This document shows, in pieces, positions 51,601 to 63,600 of a stretch of 64,000 nt of DNA. The translations under genes and the position numbers were made by a program. Origin of the DNA: JBOGOC01 sp050747525 (lineage in GTDB: Bacteria > Acidobacteriota > Polarisedimenticolia > JACPZX01 > DASXTC01); assembly GCA_050747525.1 (NCBI GenBank), contig JBOGOC010000066.1:62001-126000 (forward strand), in the 5' to 3' direction. The notes beneath the pieces are model-generated. The model ran no database searches, had not been told where the DNA came from, and was given only the letters and a program-made list of their open reading frames with translations. Each line of letters opens with the position of its first letter. The first letter of the stretch is position 1.

Positions 51601-54600
51601 GCCGATGATGTCGTCCTGGCCCAGGTTGCCGAACACCACGTCGGCCCCGCCATTCCCCTCGATGTAGTCGTCGCCGTCGTCGACCGATTCGAACGAGGCG
51701 GCAATCTGAAGGTCGCCCGACCCGTCACGGAAGGCCGAGACCCCGAGACCACCCATGTCGAGGCTGTCGATCGAGCCGTCCCCCTGGATGATGTCATCGC
51801 CCAGCTGGCCGAAGATGGTGTCGTGGTTCGCCCCGCCGGCGATGTAGTCGTCGCCGAAGTTGTCCAGGCCGAGCGCCTCGTCGTCGAACGAGTGCTCGAA
51901 CATGGTGAAGTCCCACGCCGCCCAGACCGGCACGTGCGTCGGGTTGTTGAACTGCTGAGCGTGGTCGACCATGTCCTGCCCCTGCGCCCCGTAAATCATG
52001 GTGCCCAGCAGGGCGCGGAAGCGCGGGCTGCTGACGTCGCCCGCGATGGCCGACTTGGTGAACAGGGCGTTGTCGCCCAGGATCAGGTCGTCCCCGGCGT
52101 CGCCGTCGATCAGGTCGCCGAACGCTCCACCCGCCATGATGTCGTCGTTGGCGCCGCCGAACATGGTGTCGGACCCGCCCAGGGTGCGGTCGGTCATCGT
52201 GGCCGTGCGCAGTGCGCCGCCCACGAAGTCGAGCTGCGCGAAGTCGCCCAGCAGCAGGTCGTTGTCCTGGTCGCCCAGCAGCCGGTCGCCGGCCGTGCCG
52301 CCCAGGATGGTGTCGTCCCCGGCGTTGCCGTGGATGGTGTCGGCCCCGCCCTCGCCGGTGTCGGTGGTGCGGACGCGGTCGAGCGTGGTCAGGTCGGCAT
52401 CCAGCGTGTAGTTCAGGTCGCCGTGGTCGCCCAGGATGATGTCGCCGGTGTCCGCGGCTCCCGACGTGCCGTTCAGGTTGTCGCCGTAGATCGTGTCGCC
52501 GGCCGCACCGCCCAGAATCATGTCCGAGCCGGCGCCTCCGGAGATGGTGTCCGCCGCGCCCAGCGTGGGCGAGAAGGTCTCGGCCACCTCGCGCAGGGTC
52601 TGCCCTTCCTCGTCGGGCGCGCTGAAGTCGATGCGCCCGTTATCGCCGAAGATCTCGTCGTCGCCGGCGTCACCGAACAGGGAGTCCCCGCCGGCGCCGC
52701 CGATCAGGACGTCGCGCCCGCCGCCGCCGCGTATCGTGTCGACCCCGCCGATCTCGCGGTCGTAGGCCAGGATGAGGCTCGGGTCACGGAACAGCCCGTC
52801 GGTCTGGTCGGACGGGACGCCGGTGATGCGGAAGAGGCTCGTCTCGTCGGGCAGGCCGAAGACGGGGTCGTCCTCCCACGCCTCGTCCACCACGATCTGG
52901 TCGGCCGTGTTGGACAGGATCAGCCGCGACTGGCCGAAGCCCGCCCCGCCGTTGATGAAGATGCGCAGCCCGCGCAGCCCGCCGTCCTCGATGTTCAGGT
53001 CGTCGGCGATCGGGTTCCCCTTCACGTCGGTGAGGGTCAGCACGTTCAGCGTGGTGCCGCTGATCGAGTCGACCTGGCCGCTGATCGTCCCCAGCGGATC
53101 GGCCGGCGTGCGGTAGGCCGCGCCGGTCCCCAGGCGGGTGATCAGGGTGACGTCGTCCTCGGCGCGGTAGTCCACACGCCCGCGGTCGCCGAAGATGATG
53201 TCGTCGCCCGAGCCGCCGGTGATGTCGTCGTCGCCGTCGCCGCCGAAGATGGTCATCGGCAGGCTGGAGGACGAGGCGTCCACCACGTCGTCATCGGTCT
53301 CGTTCGACTTGGTGATCCGGCCGCCCACGTCCAGGGCGAAGAAACCGTCCTCGCCCTCTTCGAGATCGACCGTCACGTCGTCGTCGCCCAGGTTCGTGTA
53401 GATGAGGGTGGTGACGCGGTAGGTCTCGTCCTCGGGGGTGTCCGGGTCATCGGCGCGCGTCGGCGTGGCGTCCACCAGCAGCTCGTCGGAGCCCGAACCG
53501 AAGAACATGCTCACCGTCTCGAGGTCGTAGAAGTTGATGCCGCCGTCGATGTTGAACCCGCCGATGGCGAGGGACGGTCCCATGTTGATGCCCTGGATGC
53601 GGAAGCGCTCCCTGTCTCCCTCCGGGAGCGGATCCATCACGCTGTCCATGCTCCCCAGGTCGTCCGCCACGCTGTCCTGGTTGTGGAAGAGCATCAGGTC
53701 GTTCTGGGTGTGCTCCTCGACCAGGAAGTTGGGGTTCGTCTCCGAGACGGAGTACTCGATGACCGGGTCGGGGTTGGCCACCGGGTCGGGGACCACGTCC
53801 CACGGCTTGTCGATCTGCAGCAGGACGGAGCCGTCCACCAGGGTGGTGAAGGCGACCACCAGGCGCACCTGGCCCACGCCGGTGCCGCGCGTGATCTCGA
53901 GAGTCGCGGTGGCCAGCTTGTCGGCGCCCAGCAGCGCCAGGGCCTCGGCGTCCACGCGGATGAAGGTGGCCGGGTCGGCGCCCATGGGAAGCGGGAGCAC
54001 CTCGCCCACCGAGTCCTTCAGGTTGGTCTCGCCGGGCAGCCGCAGCGGATCCACGTCCAGGCCGGCCAGCGAGCCTGAGCCGCCCTGCCCCTCGATGAAC
54101 AGGGGGCCCTTGAACTTGTTGACGATGTTGGCGATGGGGGCGAATTCCTGCGTGTCCATCCCGTCGATCTGGGCGTCGTCGATGGCCTCGATGTCGACGA
54201 TCTGGGCGGTGTACCAGTTGCTGTCGTCGAAGTAGAGGTCGAGCGAGCCGTCCGCCAGGCTGACCGAGTCGGTCTGGGTGCTGGAGACCAGCACCTGCAC
54301 GTTGGCCACCACCTCGTCGGCCTTCACCGAGATCAGGCCCTTCTCGCCCGTCTCGCTGGTGAGATCCTCGGCTACCAACAGCAGCTTCCCGTCGGCCGAG
54401 AGGAAGGTGATCTCGTAGCTGCCATCATTGCTGGCCGAGCCGGCGACGTTGATGTGCTGGCCGACCGCGAACCCTTCCGCCAGCCAGCTCCCAGTGTCGC
54501 GGAAGATGAGGTCGAAGAAGGGCTCGAAGGTGAGCTGGGCGTCGGTGGCCAGGGACGGGGCCGCGTTCTGCGGATGCACGATGACGTTGCCGCGAGTCGT

Positions 54601-57600
54601 GCGGGTCCCCTGCGGCTTCACGTTCACCTTGACCAGGGCGGCGTTGACGTCCACGCCTCCGGCCGGCCCTTCGTTGGTGAGGGACGCGGCGTCGGTCAGG
54701 GTGAGGTGGCTCGCCGTCAAAGAGGCGATGGTGTAGATGCCGTCGTTGGAGGCCGATCCGGTCACGCGGATCAGGTTGCCGGCCTTGAAGCCGTCGGCGA
54801 CCCAGCTTCCCGCCGCGCGCGCGATGGTGTCGGCGCTCCCCACGTTGGCGAAGGTGAGGTTCGGGCTCCCGGCGAGCTGCCCCCCCTGGGGCGCGCGCGA
54901 CAGGACCACCGAGTAGGAGTCCTTGCGGTATTCGAACCCGGGGCCGGTGTCCCCTTCGACCACGTCGGTCGACCCGCCGGTCTCCTCGATGATGACCGTG
55001 GGGACCTCATCGTCGCCGATGGTGGCCACCACGCGGGACGCCGTGATCGGCACCACATCGCCGTTCACCTCGTCCATGAACTTGTCGCCCCCGCCGCTGA
55101 CGATGTGCTGGATGAACCCGCGGTGCAGGCCCTCGCGCGGGCGCGCCTCGGTGTTCTTGGCGCGCACCTGGACCGTCTGCGCCGTCATCCAGTTGGTGTC
55201 CGTGAAGACCAGGACCAGCTGCCCCTGCCCGTTGGTGAAGTGGCCAGGCGCGGTGCTGGAAAGAGTGAGCTCGCCGTCGTCGTTCACCAGAGTGATGTTC
55301 GCGTTGTTCCCCGACTCCGGGGCCCGGGTCAGGACGATCTGGTAGGTGTCCAGGCCCTGCTGGCCGTCGCTGGCCCCTTCCATGACCTTGGTGCCGCCGC
55401 TCGTCTCGGTGATGACCACCGACGCGATGTCGTTGTCCTCGATGCCGACCTGCACCACGGGGATGGCCAGGAGGTCGTACCGGCGGATCTCGAAGACGCT
55501 GTCGGCCGTGAGCGGAGTGCGGAACGGCTGGCGGAACGAGATGGTGTGGTCGGTGTTGGCCAGGATGAGCCGCTCCTGCCCGATGCCGGGGCCCCGCGTG
55601 ATCAGGAACGACGCTCCCTTGAGACCTTCGCCTTCCGTCGGGAGCTTCTGGTCGGTGACTACGGTGTACACGTCCTGGGCGAGCTGGCCGAACAGCTCAG
55701 GCATGACGATCTTCGTCACCACCCTGGCCACGGCTCCGACCCCGTTCTCCGTGACTCGCACGTCGGACTTCACCTCGTCGTTCAGCCTCGAGCCGAACGA
55801 GAGGGTGAGGGTGTCTGCGGTGACGCCCAGCACCTTGAAGACGCCGTTGTTGGACACCGTATTCTCGACGCGGATGCGCATCCCGACCACGATGCCGTCG
55901 GTGATCCAGCTTCCGGCCGAGCGCGTGATGGTGTCGTTCTCGGTGCCGGTGTCGCTGAAGGTCAGCTCGGGGTTGCCGGTCAGCCCGACCGAAACCAGAT
56001 CATCGCCCAGGGTGAGCACGGTGTTGGTGATCGCCGTGATGGTGTAGGCGCCATTGTTCACGGCCGATCCGGACAGCTCGATGGTCTGGCCCACCTCGAA
56101 CCCGTCGCCGATCCAGCTTCCGGCCGAGCGGGTGATGGTGTCGCTGGCCATGCCGTGCGCGAAGGTCAGCTCGGGGTTGTCGTACACCCGCACCGGGGCC
56201 CGCTGGATGGTGATCTGCTTGTCGGGGGTGCCTCCCTCGGGCGCCGGCTCGATCGGATCGCCGGCGGCATCGGGGCTGTCCTTCAGCTTCTCGCCCGCGA
56301 CCAGATACATCTCCGCGTCGGTCACGTGATCGATGGTGAACGTCCCGTTGTTGGCGCTCGACCCGAACACCTCCACCACCGCGCCGGCCACGAAGCCGTC
56401 GTCGATCCAGCTTCCCGCGGTGCGGACGATGACGTCCAGCTCCGAATCGGAGTTGCCGTCCAGGATGTCGAAGATGCCGTTGCTGTCGACGTCGAAGGTG
56501 ACGCCGGGGTTCCCCCGCATCCGCGGCGAGGCCACGGAGACCACCGCCCCGTTGACCCCTGCGGCGTTGGTGAGCGAGTCGTCGTCATCCAGGGTCAGGA
56601 TCGTGGCCGGGCCGTTGATGGCCGTGATCTTGAAGGTGCCGTTGTTGGCGCCGGCGCCGGACACGGTCAGGAAGCCGCCCACCTCGAACCCGTCGTCGGT
56701 CCAGCTGCCGCTGGACCGGGTGATGGTGTCGGCCACACCGCTGTTGGTGAAGGTGAGGCTCGGGCTCCCCGTCATGAAGGGACCATCGGTGAAGACGCCG
56801 GTGATGGTGTCCTTGCTCTGCACCTTGTGCAGGATGGTGCCGTAGCCGCTCCCCTCGTCGAAGCTGTCGTCCACCGCGGTGAAGCGCACCTCCTGCGGGT
56901 CGTCCCAGTTGCCCGGAGTGAAGGTGACGCTCAGGCCGGTCACGATGGAGATCTGGTCTTCCGGGTCGGCGTTGATCGGGTCGGTCCCGGTCGTGACGTC
57001 GATGCCCAGCGCGTCGGCCAGGTCGTCTCCCAGCTCCTTGCGGAGGAAGGTGGTCGTGGTGGCCACCTGCGTCCCCTGCGCCTCGAACTGCAGCAGCGGG
57101 AACGGCAGCCACTGGTTGACCGACCCCAGGATCGCCGAGGCGTTGATGATCGGGGTGGTGGGCGCGATCACGCTCACCGTGACGTTCTTCTCGGGGGCCC
57201 GCGTGAGGGCCAGCGAGTAGGTGTCGTAGGCGAAGCCCGCCCCCGCCAGGCCGAACACGTCGGCCAGGTCTTCGATGACCCGCGAGAAGCCTTCGCTCAG
57301 GCGGATGATGATCCCCGGCTCGTCGTTGTCCATGACGTTGGCCGAGATGCCGTCCACCGGGATCTCGTTGAAGGCCGCATCGGAGCTCTGCACCGCGTGG
57401 CTCACGATGCCGCTGTGTCCCACCAGGTCGTTGCTCACCACGGGCGGCGTGTCGCCGGCCATGCTGAAGGTGTCGCTCCCCAGGCCGCCGCTCACCGTAC
57501 TGATGACCTTCTCGCTGGTCCCCTGCACGAAGATGCGGTCGTCTCCCTCGGCGCCGTCCACGTTCAGGACCTCGACGCCCACGAAGTTCACGTTCAGCCC

Positions 57601-60600
57601 GGCGCCGAAGATCCCCTTCTCCGTCACCACGAAGTCGTCGCCGAACTCAGTGCCGATGATGACCACGGTGTCGAAGCCGTCGCCGCCGTCGATGGTGACC
57701 GGGGCGTTGACCACGTACTGCACCAGGTCGGCGCCGCCGTTGCCGGAGATGTCGGTGCGCTCGCGCAGGTCGGACTGATCCTGCGAGCCCGCCAGGGCGA
57801 AGGCGCGGACGATGAAGGTGTCGTCGTCATCGCCGCCCAGCAGGGTCAGCACGGCGCGGTTGTGGAAGACCACGAAGTTGTCGTCCCCGGCGTCGCCGGA
57901 GATGGTGGTGGCCACGCTGATACCGTTGCTGAGCCAGCCGCGGGTGGTCTCGATGGTCGAGAACTGGTCGATCTCCGCGATGCCCGTCACGTCGCCGATC
58001 CCGTCGTGTGGGTCAACGTCGGGCTCGGTGATGCGCTCGGACTTGAAGAGTTGGCCGATCTGGAAGCGATCGTTGCCGTAGCCGCCGAAGATCTCCATGG
58101 CTGCCGTGACGTCGTCCAGGGCGACGAAGTCGTCCCCGTCGAGCGTCATCAGCTTGATCGTCTCCATGTTCTTGCGGTAGTCGACGCGCTCCGCGCGGAA
58201 GGGCCCGTTGATGTTGGCCACGAACGCGCGGGTGGTGTCCGAGGTGCTGGCGCGCAGCAGGACGCGGTCGTCGCCCGGCGTGCCGGTGATCACCAGGGAG
58301 TCGACGCCGTCCGACTGGTCGCCGCCGTCGTCCACGTCGATCGACATGCGGTTGTCGCCACCCAGGAAGGCCACGAAGTACTGGTCGCCGCCACCGCCGC
58401 CGTCCATGAAGTCGTCGCCCAGCGTGGCCAGCAGCGTGTCGTCACCGGCGTCGCCGAACACCTGGTCCGCGGTGTCGCCGCCGTCCAGGACGTCGTGGTG
58501 GTCGCCGCCGTGCAGGATGTCGAAGTCGGCCTCGCCGAACAGCTCGTCCTCGCCGGTGCCGCCGAACAACTGGTCGGAGCCCGCCCCGCCGTGGATGATG
58601 TCGTCGGCGCCGCCGCCATGGATGACGTCGCCGAGATCGGCCCCGAACAGCGTGTCGTCGCCGTCCTGGGCCGGGTTGGCGTCCGCCGCGTCGGCGTCCA
58701 CGGGCAGGACCACCTTGTTGGCCACGCCCGCGGCGTCGGTCAGGTTGGCGTCGGGGATCAGATGCAGCGTCTTGCCGTCGGGCGAAACGGAGAAGACCTT
58801 GTACTTCCCGTTGTTGGAGCCGGCTCCCGAGACGTCGATCGCCTGGTTGTTGAATCCGTAGCCGTCGGCCGCCCAGTCACCCGAGGCGCGAACGATGTTG
58901 TCGGACACGATGGTCACGCCGTTGGTCGGGCCGGCGTTCGTGAGCTTGTCGTTCCGGCTCAGGGTCAGCTTGTTGGCGATCACGTTTTCGATGGTGTAGT
59001 CGCCGTTGTTGGCGCCCGCGTTGGTTATGCGGATGCGCTGCTTGGCCTCGAAGCCGTCGGCCACGAAGCTCCCCGCCGCGCGGGTGATGGTGTCCAGGTT
59101 GCTGCCGTTGTCGGCGAACGTGAGGTTGGGGTTCCCCGCCAGCGCCACGTGATCGAAGTCCAGGGTCCCGTCATACCGGGGCCGCCAGCCGTGGATGAAG
59201 CTGGCTTCCGTTCCGCCCTCGATGTGATCCTCGCCGCTGCCGCCCAGCAGCACGTCCACCCCGGCCTCGCCGAAGATCTGGTCGTCGTCCGGTCCGCCGT
59301 CGGCGATGTCGTCGCCCTGGCCGGCGTAGATGCGGTCCTCGCCCCCCTCGCCGTGCAGGACGTCCTTGCCGCCGCCCAGTCCGCGGTTGGTCTCGTCCAC
59401 CACCAGGCCGCTGATGGTCACGATCCCGGTGTCGCCGATCAGGATGTCGTCATCCGCGCCGCCGAAGATCCGGTCGTCGCCGCCGCCGCCGAACAGCACG
59501 TCGTCGCCGTCGCCGCCATGGACGATGTCGTTCGCATCGGTCGGCAGGCTGCGCGCGCGCAGCACCTCGAAGACCCCGTCCTCGTTCTCGTCGACCAGCT
59601 TGGCGTCATCGCCGAAGACCCAGTCCACGCCGCCGCCGCCGGCCACGTCGTCGGTGCCTAGGCCGCCCAGGATCAGGTCGTCGCCACCGCCTCCCACCAG
59701 GGTGTCGTCCCCTTCCTGTCCCTTGATGGTGGCGCGCCCCATCGCCCCGGCGCCCAGCTTCACGATGTCGTTGCCCGCGCCCGTCTCGATGTCGAACTCG
59801 AGCCCCGAGCCGGCCGTCACGCCCGTCAGGTCGATGACGTCGTCGCCCTCGCCGCTGCGCACCAGGATCTTGGTGAAGTTGCCTTCGTACTCCTGATCCA
59901 CGGCCTGGCCGCCGGTGTTCCCCGACACGGTCAGGGCGTTGGCGTTGCCGGTGACGGTGAAGTTCTCGCCGAAGTCGGACAGGTCCTGGTTGAGTCGCTC
60001 CTTGGAGTACTTGCCCATGTTGAGCTGCAGGATGTCGCCGTCGTCCGTGTGGATGACGTTGGCCAGCTTGGGCGGCCGGAAGAAGTCGATCTGGAAGTCG
60101 ACCAGGGTGATCTCCGGCGTGATCTCGAACTCCTCGTCGATGGTGAAGAACCCGAAGTCGATGATCAGGAACGCGAACAGCTTGGCGAAAATGCGCCCCG
60201 TGACGTCGAAGATGGCCAGCGGCGCCAGGATCGGCTCGCCGTACTTCACCTCGTTCTCGAAGTTCCCGATGATCTCGGAGATGCGGATCCTGCCGTCGTG
60301 GTTCGGGTCGAACAGGTCGAAGTTGATCTCCGCTCCGATCCCGCCGGCCACACCCGCGCGCGCGATCCCCAGGTTCAGCTCGGCCGAGACCGACAGCTGC
60401 CCGAAGAGGCTCACTTCCGGCTCATCGTCCCCGCTTTCGCCGTTGTCGTTGAGGAAGAACCCGTTGAAGACGAGCAGCGGATTGACGAACCCGCCGTTGG
60501 CGAAGTCGATGATCCCCTGCGTGTCGAATCCCACCTGATGGAAGTCCACCGTGGCGGCGAACTCCATGGTGAGGCCCACGCCCAGGGGCCCGAAGATCGG

Positions 60601-63600
60601 GAAGAACGCCGTGTAGCTGAAATCCACGCTCAGCACGGGCAGGTCGAACAGAATCAGGGTGGCCGCATCCCCCATCAGGATGTTGAAGGCCTGCGCCGGG
60701 TCGTTCAGGATCGGGAAGCTGAATCCTTCGGTCTCGGCCGCCTTCTTCGCGAACTCCGTTGCCTTCCCTCCGCCCAGCTTGTCGAGGGCCTTCTTGAAGT
60801 CGAAGGCCCCGGCGGCCGCCACGTTGGGGGCGGCGTTCCTGACCGTCTCGCGCAGGCTCTCCACCGGCTGCGACAGGTCGGGCATCAGGCCCATGGCATC
60901 GCTGAAGATGACGAAGTCGCCGAACGGAATGTCCAGGTTCTCGCCCGGATCGGTGGGGATGGAGTTGATCAGCGAGATGACGTCCGCCACCGTCTTGATG
61001 AAGCTCGGGTCGACGCTGCCGAACACACCGGCGATGTCCAGCAGGGTGATGGGCCCGGCCAGATCCGAGATGAGCGGGATCGGCGTGGTGAGCACGTCGA
61101 TGATCGGCTGCACGGGCTCCGTGAACTTCTTGATCTCCCCCAGCACCGGGGAGATGAACTCGCTGATGAACGAGCCCAGGTCGAGGCGGACGTCCTTGAA
61201 GCCGAGGAAGTGCAGGCCTTCCTGGATGGAGTCGAACCCGCCCTCGAGGATGTCGTCGACGCCCCAGTCGAGGAGGAAGTCGGCCTCCAGCTTCGGGAAG
61301 TAGGCGGCCGCGCTGCCGACCAGATCAGGATTGATCTGCAGATTCAGCGCCAGGTCGATGATCGCCTCGGCGGAGAGGTGCGGATCCAGCTTGATCTTGG
61401 CCAGCTCCGACAGCCCCAGCGTCTCGTCGCCCATCTTGGTGCTCTGGACGTCGATGTCGAAACTGGCCGACAGGTGCGTTTCCGGCCTGGCGTCGGCGTT
61501 GAACTGCAGGAAGAACAGGTTCCCGGTCAGCCCGGCGTCGGGGAGCGTGACCTCGATGTCCAGTTTCAGGTCATCCGGATCCGACACGTCGATGAAGAAC
61601 AGGTCGGTCCCGTTGAGCCCGAACGCCAGGTCCAGCTCCCAGTCGATGTCCAGCTGGATGCGGCCGCGCGACTGCAGGGCCAGCGCTGGGACGCCCAGGT
61701 CGAACCCGAGGTCGGCGCCTTCGCTGATGAGCGAGTCGCCCAGCTTCAGGTCCCAGGTGATGAACTGGTCCTTGAGCGCCACCCCCGTCTCGTCCAGGTT
61801 GGTGTTCATGACGATGTCGGAGGGGCCCTTGGCCGGGTCGCCGTTCTGGTCCAGCAGCACGCCCAGCGCGGCCTTCATGGCGCGCATCACGCGCTCGTTG
61901 TCGGCCGTGGAGGCCGCCGTGACCGTGATGGTCTTGTCCATGAAGACGACGGCGCCCTTGTACAGCTTCAGCCCGAACACGGCGTTGCCGTCCAGCTGCC
62001 CGTCGGCGAACGCGCCCGGCACGTCCCCCTCCACGATGATCTCGGAGGCAGTGCGGCTGACGCTCATCACCGGCTGGAACCCGAGCTGCGTGACGGCCGG
62101 CGTCCCCGCGGTGGCCTGGAAATCCACTTTGGTGACCAGCGGGTCGAGCACCACCAGCTGGATGGACGTGGTGGTGATGCTGTTCTCGGTGTTCTGGACG
62201 GCGCGGGCCTCGACGATGCCCGACAGGCCCTGCGCGGCCAGCGCGGTGTTGACGTCCTCCACCAGCGAGTGCTCGTTGGATCCGAGCAGATCCCACAGCA
62301 GCTGCGAGATGAAGTTGCCGCCCGGATCGGCGGCGTTCTCGACCTCGGAGCGGAAGTCCTCCAGGAAGCCCTCGCGGAAGTCCTCGATCACCCGAGCGCC
62401 GTCGGAGAGCTGGTCGCCGATCAGCGGCAGCTTGAAGCCGAACACCTCGCCGTCCAGCACGTCCTGGATGCCGCCCAGGAAGAAGTCCACGCCGTCCACG
62501 AGGAAGAGGATGTTGTCCAGCAGGCTGAACTCGCCCGGGTTGAACTGGAACAGGTCGGCGATGCTGTCGACCGGGTTGCCATCCTTGTCTTTGCCTGTGG
62601 GCTCGGGATCGGTGAGCGAGTTGCCCTGGTCGAAGACGAAGTTCCCTTCCTCGTCGACGGAGATCAAAACGTCGTACTGGATGCTGCCGACGTGCTTCGA
62701 CTCGGTCGGGAAGTAGAGGGGCAGGTTGACGTGCAGCTCCCCTTCCACGATCGCCGAGAAGTAATCCCCCAGATTGCTCAGCACGTCGGTGATCAGCTGC
62801 TTGCCCGTGTCGGTGCCTGGGTTGTCGTCGAAGTCCAGGCCCACCCGCATGATTTCCGGGTTGAGCTGCCCGGCGGGGCCGCCGCCGATGGTGATGGCGC
62901 CGTCCTTGATGAAGGCTCCGAAGGGGCCTATCGCCGCCTTCAGATCGATGTCGGGCGCACCCGCCAGGAACGTGGCCTTGAGACCGGTGTCCTCGAAGAC
63001 GTAGATATCGAGCGGGTTGTTCAGGTCGATGCCGATGGCCAGGGTGAGCCCGATCGAGCCCTGGGCCACCAGCCCGGCCGAGCCGGTCAGGATCCCCGCG
63101 TCGCCCAGATCGAAGTCGAGCGGGAACGACTCCGAGAAGTCGCGGCCCAGGTCGAAGTCGAAGCGCATCACGTCGCTGGGTCCGTTCAGGCCCAGCGGGA
63201 AGTTGAGCAGCGACAGATCCAGTCCGAACGGCCCGGGGGCGATGCCGCGGACCGTCTTGCCCACCACGTCGGTGGCGTCGGTCAGGCTCGCCGCCTGCAG
63301 CGTCAGCGTCGAGGCGGTGAGCGAGGCGATCACGAACGAGCCGTTGTTGCTTCCCGGCCCGCCGATGGTGATCGACTGGCCCTGCACGAAGCCGTCGTCT
63401 ATCCAGCTTCCGCCCGAGCGGACGATCGTATCCGCGCCGTTGTTGAAGGTCAGCTTCGGGGCGCCGTTCATCACGGCGTCGGCCGGCAGGCCCAGGGCCT
63501 CCTTCAGCTTGTCGGACAGCAGCTGCAGCGTGCCCGCCTGGTTCTGCTGGAACGAGGTCACGGCGGCGTCGATCTTGTCGGCGAACGCCAGGATGTCGTT

